DNA of 8,272 bases, from positions 1-8,272 of the forward strand of contig JADLAH010000099.1 in NCBI GenBank assembly GCA_020848315.1. Reading direction: 5' to 3'. Positions 1-6,899 of the stretch are shown here, one piece after another. The translations under genes and the position numbers were made by a program. The DNA comes from Chitinophagales bacterium (GTDB lineage: Bacteria > Bacteroidota > Bacteroidia > Chitinophagales > JADIYW01). The notes beneath the pieces were generated by a model. It saw only the letters and a list, made by a program, of their open reading frames with translations, ran no database searches and was not told where the DNA came from. The stretch's first letter is position 1, and each line of letters begins with the position of its first letter.

Positions 1-857
1 ATTTCTGCTTTGTAGTTCACTAATGCGATGGCTTTATCAAAATACTTCAGTGCCTGTTCATATTTCCCTTGTTTGTGCAATACCCGTCCCAGAAAAAAAT
101 GGGCTTTTTCATCTTTTTCATTCAGCAGCATCGCGGTAAACAAGTCATCAAATGAGGTGCGCAAACTGTCCATATAATAGCGTATCACACCACGGTTGCG
201 CAGTGCCAATTGGAAATCCGGCTTTAATGCGATTGCCTGATTGAAATCCTTTTCCGCCAGACGCAGATCCACCGCGCTGGCAGCGGCAATATCCTGATTA
301 TTGTAGCGGCAACTACCTCTGTTGTTATACGCAAAGGCATTGGCAGGATCGAGTTTTATGACGCGTTCAAAATCCTTGATGGCCAGTTCGAGCCTGTCCG
401 TGTAATAATAGCAGAGGCCGCGGCAGTTCAGGATAAGGGAGCTTGTATCTCCGAGTGACAAAGCGGTCGAAAAGAAATCAGCAGCTACCTTATATTTTTT
501 CTGTTCCAACAAAGCATTTCCCATTTCCGCATAAGCGGGCGCATAGCCGGGATGTATCTTGAATATTTCGCGAAACACATCTTCCGATGCTACGTAATTT
601 TTTTGTTTATACAGTGCAACGCCTTTCCAGAATAAGGCGTCTACATTTTTAGGTTGTTTCACCAGGAAGGAATTCAACAAGCTGAGCGCGGGGCCATATA
701 CGCCGTTTTGGACATGACTTTTAGCTACTACAACACTGCTGTCCGAACCGCTCTGTGCTTTTGAATAAAAGGAGAAGAACAGTAAACAACAGCCCAGCAT
801 CACCCCAAGGGAGATGCTGTTGTGCGTTGTAACCGTTCTACTCTTTAGTATATTCAT
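1..857 (-). CDS. Secreted/periplasmic TPR-repeat protein, C-terminus beyond the left edge
   Basis: Reading the reverse strand from the ATG at 857-855 gives an open frame of 285 residues that leaves the window without a stop. The N-terminus has basic residues followed by a hydrophobic stretch (about residues 15-31) and a good signal peptidase I site after SKA (residues 32-34), so the protein is probably exported. From about residue 40 onward it is a chain of six or seven tetratricopeptide repeats. They show the usual spaced W/Y, G, Y and A positions, for example the repeats starting near residues 73, 107, 141, 174, 215 and 249, with typical ends such as KLDP and ALKP. The repeat near 174-214 carries about eight extra residues between its two helices. 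TPRs bind other proteins; no partner or enzymatic domain is visible in this part. The ATG lies 21 bases after the GH36 stop on the same strand with no obvious promoter between, so co-transcription is likely. Exact function unknown. Confidence 0.85.
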   Translation of the reverse strand, partial: MNILKSRTVTTHNSISLGVMLGCCLLFFSFYSKAQSGSDSSVVVAKSHVQNGVYGPALSLLNSFLVKQPKNVDALFWKGVALYKQKNYVASEDVFREIFKIHPGYAPAYAEMGNALLEQKKYKVAADFFSTALSLGDTSSLILNCRGLCYYYTDRLELAIKDFERVIKLDPANAFAYNNRGSCRYNNQDIAAASAVDLRLAEKDFNQAIALKPDFQLALRNRGVIRYYMDSLRTSFDDLFTAMLLNEKDEKAHFFLGRVLHKQGKYEQALKYFDKAIALVNYKAE

Positions 858-878
858 GTTTATTCAGTCCGCTATTTA

Positions 879-2894
879 TCAGCGGAATTTCTTCTCCACC
901 TCAATAATAGCATAATCTTTATGATCAATTCTTTTAAAATCCTCACTATTGTTGACAGTCTCCACCGGATAGTCCAGCGGCACCTTGATATAGACTTTCA
1001 CATCCTGAATTAAACCTTCCGCCCATTCCAGTTCTATCTTATTGCCACTCAGGAAAATCGAATCAATTTCTGTGCCAGCGAAGAAATGTCCTTTGCTGCC
1101 GGCAATGGCAAAAGGCGTATGGCCGACCAACAGCAGACATTTAGAGGCGTGTCCCTGCAATTCGATTTGCTTGTTGCCCTTAATGAGTTTTTCCTCCACA
1201 TTATCATAATACAGATTATCCGGCAACTTGTATCTTTTCACGCTATCGCCGGTATTAATCAGACACAGGAAAATGCGTTCCTTAATACGGAAGTGTATGG
1301 TGTAAAAACCGTCGTGATAACTGACCTGCGCGTCCTTCACCGGCATCAATGGAAAAATGGATTTATACCACCACAAAGTCTGCGCGTCATACTCACCGAT
1401 ATTATCGGACGTAAAGAGCAGATGCCCGAACAACAGATTGGCGAGCAGCAAGGAATATTTTTCCTGAAAATTGAGTATATTTTTATTTTTCCGCAGGATA
1501 AAAACATCCGGATCATTCCAGAACCATTTCCCCGAAAGCTGTCTTCTGCCGATAGCATTGTGAATAGCATTCAGCACAGACGGCCGCTCGCGGGCACGTA
1601 TCCATCGCAAGGTGGTGAAATCCCAGCTGAGATGGATATCAGGTCCTATCCTGCAGTATTCCGTAGTTCCGGCAGCGGCACTCAGCGGCACACCACAACC
1701 CAGTATCATCTTATCACCGACACACTCGCGCAAAAACTGCATCGACTCATGCATAATCTGCCCGCGCGATTTTCCGTTTCTCGGCAGAATGGCAGAGCCA
1801 TAGAGGAAATCCAGTTTCACCAAATCAAAATCCCATTCGTGCAGAATGGTGTGAAATACCTTTTTCAGATAGGCGCGCACTTCCTCATGATAGACATCAA
1901 TGGCATAAAACCAGTAGCTCCACAGCGGGTTGAATCCAATCTTAAGAAAATCTCCTTTTTCATCTTTCAGTATCCAGTCGGGCTTCTCGCGTACGATGAA
2001 GGAATTGCGTTCACAGGCGAGCGGAGCGAGCCACAAACCTGCTTTGATACCATGACTGTGAATTTTATCGACGATGGGTCTGAGTCCATTCGGGAATTTT
2101 TCATTTATATTCAGCCAGTCGCCCACCGCCTTTTGCCATCCGTCGTCAATTTGAAAAATCTCAATCGGCACCTGCTCCTTTACAAAAGACTGGATATTAT
2201 CTTCAATGACTTTCTCCGAAATATTGGTATAGTAATAATACCAGCTGGTCCAGCCGATGGCAGGTGCTGCAGCTATCGGCTTCAGCTGCTGCGCTTCCAT
2301 GTATCCGTCAAAACAAATTGTTTCCGTGCCGATGGCTTCATATATATCAAGTAAGGTATAATATTCCGACACTTGCGCTCCTTGTACATCCTTCTGTATT
2401 TTCAGATGCTTTGCCGTGGCGTTGTGTTCGAATATCGTATATCCGTTCTGCTCAGAAAGTGAGCCCAGGAAATGAATTCTTTTTTTTGGCAAACGCAGGT
2501 AAGTGTAATTCCAGCTATGTACCAAACCCGGCTGATTTTTATAGGCATAAAACAACCCATCGCCATAGGCCTCTCCTATCTTGCGCAACAAAGGCATCTG
2601 CCGTTTCAGCTTCTCCTGTCCGGCAAAAATCCTGGATTCCGTCCACGACTGAAAGCCGTTGCAATACACGCCTCTGGTGTCCGCATAGTCCATTTTTACC
2701 GTGATATAAAAATCGTGCAAATGCATCGGCACTTTCGGTGTCAGCAACACCGTATATCGCCGGCTTCCCTGCAATTCTTCCAGCAAAAACTCCAGCTTGA
2801 GCTGCGCGGTATCGAGTACTGAAAAATCGGAGGACACCACCTCTTGCTGCTGGCCGGATACGCTGTATTTCAGGAAAAATTGTTGGAATTGCAT
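879..2894 (-). CDS. GH36-family alpha-galactosidase-like glycoside hydrolase
   Basis: This 671-residue protein has the layout of clan GH-D, family 36 enzymes: an N-terminal beta-sandwich (about residues 1-200, including NGFQSW at 79-84), a catalytic (beta/alpha)8 barrel (about 210-510) and a C-terminal beta domain. Barrel landmarks are GWTSWYYYY (214-222), FQIDDGW (247-253), the nucleophile Asp362 in VKLDFLYG, and the likely acid/base Asp419 in RIGPD. Their 57-residue spacing fits the family. GH36 members retain configuration and mostly remove terminal alpha-1,6-galactose from melibiose or raffinose-type sugars. The exact substrate cannot be read from sequence, and some GH36 enzymes act on other alpha-linked sugars. 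There is no signal peptide, so it should be cytoplasmic. No SusC/SusD, transporter or regulator is nearby, so this is not a typical polysaccharide utilisation locus. The ATG at 2894 lacks a Shine-Dalgarno sequence; the frame ends with tandem TGA-TAA. It probably leads a two-gene transcript with the TPR gene. Confidence 0.9.
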   Translation of the reverse strand: MQFQQFFLKYSVSGQQQEVVSSDFSVLDTAQLKLEFLLEELQGSRRYTVLLTPKVPMHLHDFYITVKMDYADTRGVYCNGFQSWTESRIFAGQEKLKRQMPLLRKIGEAYGDGLFYAYKNQPGLVHSWNYTYLRLPKKRIHFLGSLSEQNGYTIFEHNATAKHLKIQKDVQGAQVSEYYTLLDIYEAIGTETICFDGYMEAQQLKPIAAAPAIGWTSWYYYYTNISEKVIEDNIQSFVKEQVPIEIFQIDDGWQKAVGDWLNINEKFPNGLRPIVDKIHSHGIKAGLWLAPLACERNSFIVREKPDWILKDEKGDFLKIGFNPLWSYWFYAIDVYHEEVRAYLKKVFHTILHEWDFDLVKLDFLYGSAILPRNGKSRGQIMHESMQFLRECVGDKMILGCGVPLSAAAGTTEYCRIGPDIHLSWDFTTLRWIRARERPSVLNAIHNAIGRRQLSGKWFWNDPDVFILRKNKNILNFQEKYSLLLANLLFGHLLFTSDNIGEYDAQTLWWYKSIFPLMPVKDAQVSYHDGFYTIHFRIKERIFLCLINTGDSVKRYKLPDNLYYDNVEEKLIKGNKQIELQGHASKCLLLVGHTPFAIAGSKGHFFAGTEIDSIFLSGNKIELEWAEGLIQDVKVYIKVPLDYPVETVNNSEDFKRIDHKDYAIIEVEKKFR

Positions 2895-2927
2895 AATCGA
2901 TACTGTTCAAAATTTAATAACTTGCAC

Positions 2928-2935
2928 CAAATTTA
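2928..2935 (-). promoter_or_regulatory. Candidate -7 promoter element for the GH36 gene
   Basis: On the reverse strand this reads TAAATTTG, an exact match to the Bacteroidota -7 consensus TAnnTTTG. It lies about 33 bases before the GH36 ATG, so a transcript would have a leader of roughly 27 bases. No clear TTG/TTTG -33 element sits at the usual distance, which would fall inside the start of the divergent dehydrogenase gene. The match is short and the region is AT-rich, so chance is possible. Confidence 0.3.
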
Positions 2936-2941
2936 CAAAAA

Positions 2942-3838
2942 ATGTCTATCTCCTCCATTACAGTTATCGGTTCCGGCACCATGGGTAACGGAATCGCCCA
3001 TGTTTGCGCACAGTTTGGCTATCAGGTATCACTGGTTGATATCTCACAGGCCGCGCTCGACAAGGCGCTGCAGACCATCGGCAAAAACCTGGACAGACAG
3101 GTACAGAAAGGAAGCATCAGTGAGGAAGTGAAACAACAGACCTTGCAAAATATCAGCACCTATACTTCAGTGAGAGACTGTGCCCACAACAGCGATCTGG
3201 TGATTGAGGCTGCATCAGAAAACTTTGCCATCAAAGAAAAGATATTCCGCGAACTGGATGAGATTTGCGCGCCGCACTGTATTCTGGCCAGCAACACCTC
3301 TTCCATTTCCATTACCAAAATTGCGGCATGTACCAAGCGTCCTGACAAAGTGATTGGCATGCACTTCATGAATCCGGTGCCGGTGATGAAACTGGTGGAA
3401 GTGATACGCGGCTATGCCACCAGCGATGCCACCAACGCGCTGGTATTTGAGGTATCCAAGGCCTTGCAGAAAATTCCGGTGGAAGTGAACGACTATCCGG
3501 GATTTGTGGCGAACCGTATTCTGATGCCCATGATTAATGAAGCGATTTACAGCTTATACGAAGGAGTTGCCGGCGTGCAGGAAATCGACACGGTGATGAA
3601 ATTAGGTATGGCACATCCGATGGGACCACTGCAACTCGCTGACTTCATCGGACTGGATGTTTGTCTCGCGATTCTGCGCGTTTTACACGACGGATTCGGC
3701 AATCCGAAATACGCCCCATGTCCATTATTAGTTAACATGGTAACTGCCGGTTATCTCGGTGCCAAGAGTGGAGAAGGTTTCTATAAATATGAATCTGGCA
3801 GCAAGGAGCTGACTGTCAGTGGCATGTTCAAGAAATAA
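2942..3838 (+). CDS. hbd: 3-hydroxybutyryl-CoA dehydrogenase (3-hydroxyacyl-CoA dehydrogenase)
   Basis: This 298-residue protein matches single-function 3-hydroxyacyl-CoA dehydrogenases along its full length. It oxidises L-3-hydroxyacyl-CoA to 3-ketoacyl-CoA with NAD+, or runs in reverse. The N-terminal Rossmann domain (about 1-185) has GSGTMG (10-15) and an acidic residue, Asp33, where the NAD ribose is bound. EAASE (89-93) and SNTSS (117-121) follow. The catalytic His141 in HFMNPVP pairs with Glu153, and Asn191 lies in PGFVANR (186-192). The C-terminal helical dimerisation domain includes HPMGPLQLADFIGLD (225-239) and ends with GAKSGEGFY (273-281). In this phylum such genes serve fatty acid beta-oxidation, butyrate-type conversions or phenylacetate breakdown; no thiolase or enoyl-CoA hydratase is adjacent to decide which. 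It stands alone on the plus strand, with an A-rich leader and no Shine-Dalgarno sequence. It is divergent from GH36 and convergent with the phosphatase gene, 11 bases away. Confidence 0.95.
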   Translation: MSISSITVIGSGTMGNGIAHVCAQFGYQVSLVDISQAALDKALQTIGKNLDRQVQKGSISEEVKQQTLQNISTYTSVRDCAHNSDLVIEAASENFAIKEKIFRELDEICAPHCILASNTSSISITKIAACTKRPDKVIGMHFMNPVPVMKLVEVIRGYATSDATNALVFEVSKALQKIPVEVNDYPGFVANRILMPMINEAIYSLYEGVAGVQEIDTVMKLGMAHPMGPLQLADFIGLDVCLAILRVLHDGFGNPKYAPCPLLVNMVTAGYLGAKSGEGFYKYESGSKELTVSGMFKK

Positions 3839-3849
3839 AAGTGCCGCCT

Positions 3850-4644
3850 TTAAAATCCAACCTTCAGCTTATCCAGCAACAGCGACACCACCGCAGGATT
3901 TCCTGCCACTATCTGACGGCCATGCAGCCAGTTGTCACCACCTTTAAAATCCGCGACATGGCCGCCGGCTTCCCGGACAATCAGGGCACCGGCCGCGACA
4001 TCCCAGGGCGACAGCGAATACTCGAAATATCCATCAAAACGGCCGCAGGCGGTATAGCACAAATCGACCGCAGCACTGCCCAATCTCCGTACACCGCGGG
4101 TATTCGTCATTAAAAATTTAAAGACATTTAGATAAGCGTCGAGAAAATCAAAATCATAATACGGAAAGCCGGTGGCTATCAGGCTTTCAGACAACTGCTG
4201 TGTTTTTGTGACAGCAATGCTTTTCCCGTTTAAGAACGCTCCGCCACCTTTCGTTGCAGAGAAACATTCGTCTCTGTTTACTTCATGCACCACTCCGACT
4301 ACCATTTCGCCCTCATATTTCAATCCGACAGAGATAGCAAAGACAGGCACCTGATGTATAAAGTTTGTGGTACCGTCGAGCGGGTCGATGATCCACTGCC
4401 AGGCACCCTGTTTTTGTTCAACGGTATTTTCTTCGGTGAGGAAAACAGCATCCGGTATTATTTTCCGCAATGCAGCCACCAGCATTTCCTCAGATATCTT
4501 GTCAACATATGTCACCAGACTATTCAGCGATTTTGTTTCAATATCACCTTGTTGAATTTTTCCGAGCTGCGCTTGTAAGAAGGCGGCTACTTCTTTTACC
4601 GCAACAATGGTCTTATCCTGTATATCCGTTAAGTTGTATTCCAT
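3850..4644 (-). CDS. Inositol monophosphatase family protein
   Basis: This 264-residue protein has the full set of Mg2+-dependent inositol monophosphatase signatures. Metal ligands are Glu71 in LTEEN, Asp87 and Asp90 in the DPLDGTTNF block (87-95), and Asp215 in WDVAAGALIVREAGG (214-228). The VTYVDKISE segment (44-52) supplies the conserved Asp48 near the active site. Length is normal for the family (about 260-270). Members hydrolyse myo-inositol-1-phosphate, but some bacterial relatives act on other small phosphomonoesters such as 3'-phosphoadenosine 5'-phosphate or fructose-1,6-bisphosphate. SuhB of Escherichia coli, in the same family, also affects rRNA transcription and assembly. Substrate here is not resolved. 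The ATG at 4644 follows the rsmI stop codon by a single base, so translation is probably coupled to rsmI. It is the last gene of the minus-strand cluster and meets the dehydrogenase tail-to-tail; I see no hairpin with a U-tract in the 11 bases between. Confidence 0.92.
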   Translation of the reverse strand: MEYNLTDIQDKTIVAVKEVAAFLQAQLGKIQQGDIETKSLNSLVTYVDKISEEMLVAALRKIIPDAVFLTEENTVEQKQGAWQWIIDPLDGTTNFIHQVPVFAISVGLKYEGEMVVGVVHEVNRDECFSATKGGGAFLNGKSIAVTKTQQLSESLIATGFPYYDFDFLDAYLNVFKFLMTNTRGVRRLGSAAVDLCYTACGRFDGYFEYSLSPWDVAAGALIVREAGGHVADFKGGDNWLHGRQIVAGNPAVVSLLLDKLKVGF

Positions 4645-4645
4645 C

Positions 4646-5344
4646 TTAGTGTTCGTCTGTATCTTTTTGTTTTTTAGGTTTTCCTTCCATCACTACCACA
4701 AACTCTCCTTTAGGTTCTTTTTTCACAAAATGAATTATTGCTTCCGCGACAGTACCCCGAAACGTTTCCTCAAACTTTTTGGTAATTTCCCGACTTATGG
4801 AAACATTGCGCTGTTCGCCCAGATATTCTTTGGCCTCCAGCAGGAGCTTCTGCACTCTGTACGGCGACTCATAGAATACTATGGTTCTGCTCTCCTCCAC
4901 CAACGCCTGCCAGCGTTTCTGCCGGCCTTTCTGATGCGGCAGGAAACCTTCGAAGACAAAGCGATCCGTCGGAAAACCCGACACCACCAGTGCCGGTACG
5001 AAAGCCGTTGCTCCCGGCAGACATTCCACGGCAATATTATTTTTCAGGCATTCGCGCACAAGCAGAAATCCGGGATCAGAAATCCCCGGTGTGCCTGCAT
5101 CCGACACCAAAGCCATTTCCATACCAGACGATAATTTATGAATGGTATTTTCCAATACTTTATGTTCGTTGTCTTTGTGAAATGCCTGCAAAGGCGTGCT
5201 AATCATATAGTGCTGACACAGGAATCCGGAAGTGCGGGTATCTTCCGCCAGAATCAGCTGCACTGACTTCAGCGTTTCAATCGCACGAAACGTGATATCC
5301 TGCAGATTGCCGATAGGCGTCGGAACAATATAGAGTTTGGACAT
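4646..5344 (-). CDS. rsmI: 16S rRNA (cytidine(1402)-2'-O)-methyltransferase RsmI
   Basis: This 232-residue protein is a tetrapyrrole-methylase-fold (class III) SAM-dependent methyltransferase. RsmI adds the 2'-O-methyl group of m4Cm1402 in the decoding centre of 16S rRNA. Diagnostic blocks are VPTPIGNLQDIT (7-18), AEDTRTS (33-39), VSDAGTPGISDPG (80-92), the PGATA turn (110-114), EGFLP (132-136), YESP (158-161) and EITKKFEE (186-193). It ends shortly after GEFV (213-216) in a lysine-rich tail. Escherichia coli RsmI is about 286 residues, so the small C-terminal domain found there is absent. My recollection is that this is usual in Bacteroidota and not a truncation, since the core ends cleanly. 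The ATG at 5344 starts exactly at the conserved MSKLYIVPTP N-terminus. It follows the hypothetical gene by 39 bases and precedes the phosphatase by one base, suggesting a shared transcript. Confidence 0.95.
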   Translation of the reverse strand: MSKLYIVPTPIGNLQDITFRAIETLKSVQLILAEDTRTSGFLCQHYMISTPLQAFHKDNEHKVLENTIHKLSSGMEMALVSDAGTPGISDPGFLLVRECLKNNIAVECLPGATAFVPALVVSGFPTDRFVFEGFLPHQKGRQKRWQALVEESRTIVFYESPYRVQKLLLEAKEYLGEQRNVSISREITKKFEETFRGTVAEAIIHFVKKEPKGEFVVVMEGKPKKQKDTDEH

Positions 5345-5383
5345 GCCGTAAAATTAGCGGAAAAAACCGACATTGTAACGTTG

Positions 5384-5956
5384 CTACTCAATGAGCTTAA
5401 TCAGCAAATCATCGAGATAATCAATCAGGTGATTGGGTTTGTATTTCCGCCAGCTGATATCCGCGTATTGCTCGCTGACGTGAATGTAATGATGGATATT
5501 GGCCTGCTGCATTTCGTCCACAATATGTTCTCTGAAATTCAATGCCATGATCCAGCCCCCGCTGTCCTTCACATCATCATACCATTCTTCGTAATATTCA
5601 TTGCCATCGGCAAAAAACTCCAGGATATTCTCTCCAATCAGCACAAATTTATTGATGCCGTTTTGTATCAACACATCTATCACTTCGCGTTTCAGGAACA
5701 TGATATCATTGCGCACACAATCATTCCACTCACCCAGAAATTCTATGACTGCCGCGCCTTTTTTATAATCGACATACAACAGTTTGAGATATAATGTATC
5801 GGAGCCGAAATAATCCCATTGCGGGTGGATATAAAAATTATAGATTCTGTCAGAAAACTCAAATTCGCTGTATTCACGACCAAAGAAGGGCGACTGTTCG
5901 TCCTCTTCAGCGGTGTAAAAATCGCGCCATTTCCAGTATGGTTCTATGGTGTGCAA
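5384..5956 (-). CDS. Uncharacterised protein, conserved-looking, TTG start
   Basis: This 190-residue protein belongs to no functional family I can name. It resembles Bacteroidota proteins of similar length that begin with a TIEPYY-W-like N-terminus, but this is memory and not a search result. It is acidic and rich in aromatics, with seven tryptophans (8, 10, 47, 77, 125, 135, 169) and many tyrosines. Notable segments are IEPYWKWRDFY (4-14), FFGREYSEFEF (24-34), YIHPQWDYFG (42-51), IEFLGEWNDC (71-80), and INKFVLIGENILEFF (101-115), which looks like a buried strand followed by a helix. YYEEWYDDVKDSGGW (121-135) follows. The pattern suggests a soluble alpha/beta fold with no signal peptide or membrane segment; the acidic-aromatic clusters could bind a ligand or partner. 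The start is TTG at 5956: going upstream in frame there is no ATG or GTG before a TAA at 5980-5978. It sits 58 bases after the sugar kinase and 39 before rsmI on the same strand. Confidence 0.85.
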   Translation of the reverse strand: MHTIEPYWKWRDFYTAEEDEQSPFFGREYSEFEFSDRIYNFYIHPQWDYFGSDTLYLKLLYVDYKKGAAVIEFLGEWNDCVRNDIMFLKREVIDVLIQNGINKFVLIGENILEFFADGNEYYEEWYDDVKDSGGWIMALNFREHIVDEMQQANIHHYIHVSEQYADISWRKYKPNHLIDYLDDLLIKLIE

Positions 5957-6014
5957 AACAATATACTTTAGGTAAAATTAGTAAAGAAGATTTTGTCGCG
6001 TATGCAGAAATATC

Positions 6015-6863
6015 TTACATTTTACGAATGAAATAATCCGCGATATCATCAATCGGACGTTGCACAAATTTTCCGAGCCGGCATTCGAAATCATCGGCCA
6101 CGCGTTGCAGTTCTTCTTTAAAATTATTAGCGATAGAACCGACAAAGCCAATCGGATATTCCTGATAATTCTCGAAGCAGGATACATGAAAATCGAAGAA
6201 TTCCGTAAACCCGCGTTGCAGCAGCACCTGCGTATAATCGAGGTGTCTGAATTCAGATAAAACCGGCGCAAAACTGGCCAGATAACGATTCGGAGAGGCT
6301 TCCTTGTACACTAACTGAAAGATGGTATTCTTTTCCAGTTTGTACTCCGACAACAGATACGATTCCATTTCGTGGGGCAGCAGATGATACAAAAAATCGC
6401 GGAGAATCAGTTTTCCGAAATAAGCACCACTGGCTTCATCTCCCAGCACATAACCGATACCGGCATAGGATTCAACCAGTTTTTCTCCGTCAAAAAAAAT
6501 GGAATTGGAACCTGTTCCCAGAATGCAGGCAATGCCCGGCTCATTGCCGCACACGGCGTAGGCAGCTCCCTTCATATCGTGGTCGATGTCGATATTCGCT
6601 TTATTAAAAATAGATTTCAGCGCTGCTTCCGCCAGTTTGTTGCGATCCGGACTGGAACATCCTGCACCGAAAAATCTGATTTCCTCCACCTGCTCCGCAC
6701 ATGCTACGAGTTCGGTATTGGAAAAAACTTTCTGGTAGATTTCTTCGTGATGATGTATTATCGGATTAATGCCCAATGTTTCAAAATATCTTCTGGAACC
6801 GGTTGCCTTATCATATAATAACCACGATGTTTTGGTAGAGCCTGAATCTGCGAATAAAATCAT
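6015..6863 (-). CDS. BadF/BadG/BcrA/BcrD ATPase family protein, probable N-acetylglucosamine kinase
   Basis: This 282-residue protein has the ASKHA (actin/hexokinase) fold motifs of eukaryotic-type N-acetylglucosamine kinases and their bacterial relatives. They are phosphate-1 loop DSGSTKTSW (6-14), likely catalytic Asp96 in HDMKGAAYA, phosphate-2 loop ILGTGSNS (114-121), GYVLGDEASGAYFGK (137-151), which matches the G-x-x-LGDEGSA block of GlcNAc kinases, and the adenosine-binding GFVGSIA (239-245). The likely reaction is ATP-dependent 6-phosphorylation of GlcNAc or a related amino sugar such as MurNAc during cell-wall salvage. Related BadF proteins activate dehydratases, but those usually carry an Fe-S cysteine pair in a conserved place that I do not see here. 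It is cytoplasmic. It is the first gene of a four-gene minus-strand run and faces the TIP30-like gene across 103 bases. The ATG at 6863 starts directly at the phosphate-1 strand, as expected. Confidence 0.88.
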   Translation of the reverse strand: MILFADSGSTKTSWLLYDKATGSRRYFETLGINPIIHHHEEIYQKVFSNTELVACAEQVEEIRFFGAGCSSPDRNKLAEAALKSIFNKANIDIDHDMKGAAYAVCGNEPGIACILGTGSNSIFFDGEKLVESYAGIGYVLGDEASGAYFGKLILRDFLYHLLPHEMESYLLSEYKLEKNTIFQLVYKEASPNRYLASFAPVLSEFRHLDYTQVLLQRGFTEFFDFHVSCFENYQEYPIGFVGSIANNFKEELQRVADDFECRLGKFVQRPIDDIADYFIRKM

Positions 6864-6869
6864 AGGATA

Positions 6870-6880
6870 TTCAATTTGAA
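6870..6880. repeat. Short perfect inverted repeat upstream of the sugar kinase start
   Basis: TTCAA and TTGAA flank a single T, giving an 11-base near-palindrome. It begins 7 bases before the kinase ATG, inside the presumed leader of its transcript. It could be an operator half-site pair, but arms this short occur readily by chance in AT-rich DNA, and no second copy or adjacent regulator gene supports a role. Confidence 0.15.
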
Positions 6881-6899
6881 TGGAATGGATTTTTTTCCG

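Noticed and set aside
1086..2354. A 422-codon open frame on the plus strand opposite the GH36 gene
   Set aside because: It lies codon-over-codon with GH36, where antisense stops arise only from TTA, CTA or TCA sense codons; GH36 happens to avoid these here. The translation has no recognisable domain, and GH36 has strong catalytic motifs throughout the same stretch.
3839..3849. Terminator between the convergent dehydrogenase and phosphatase genes
   Set aside because: Only 11 bases separate the stops and no GC-rich stem with a T-tract is visible on either strand.
3841..6818. Several 90-175-codon plus-strand frames (3841-4113, 4607-5134, 5381-5794, 6372-6818)
   Set aside because: All sit in the same codon-over-codon register opposite well-supported genes, so the same codon-bias explanation applies. 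None has a coherent protein-like composition.
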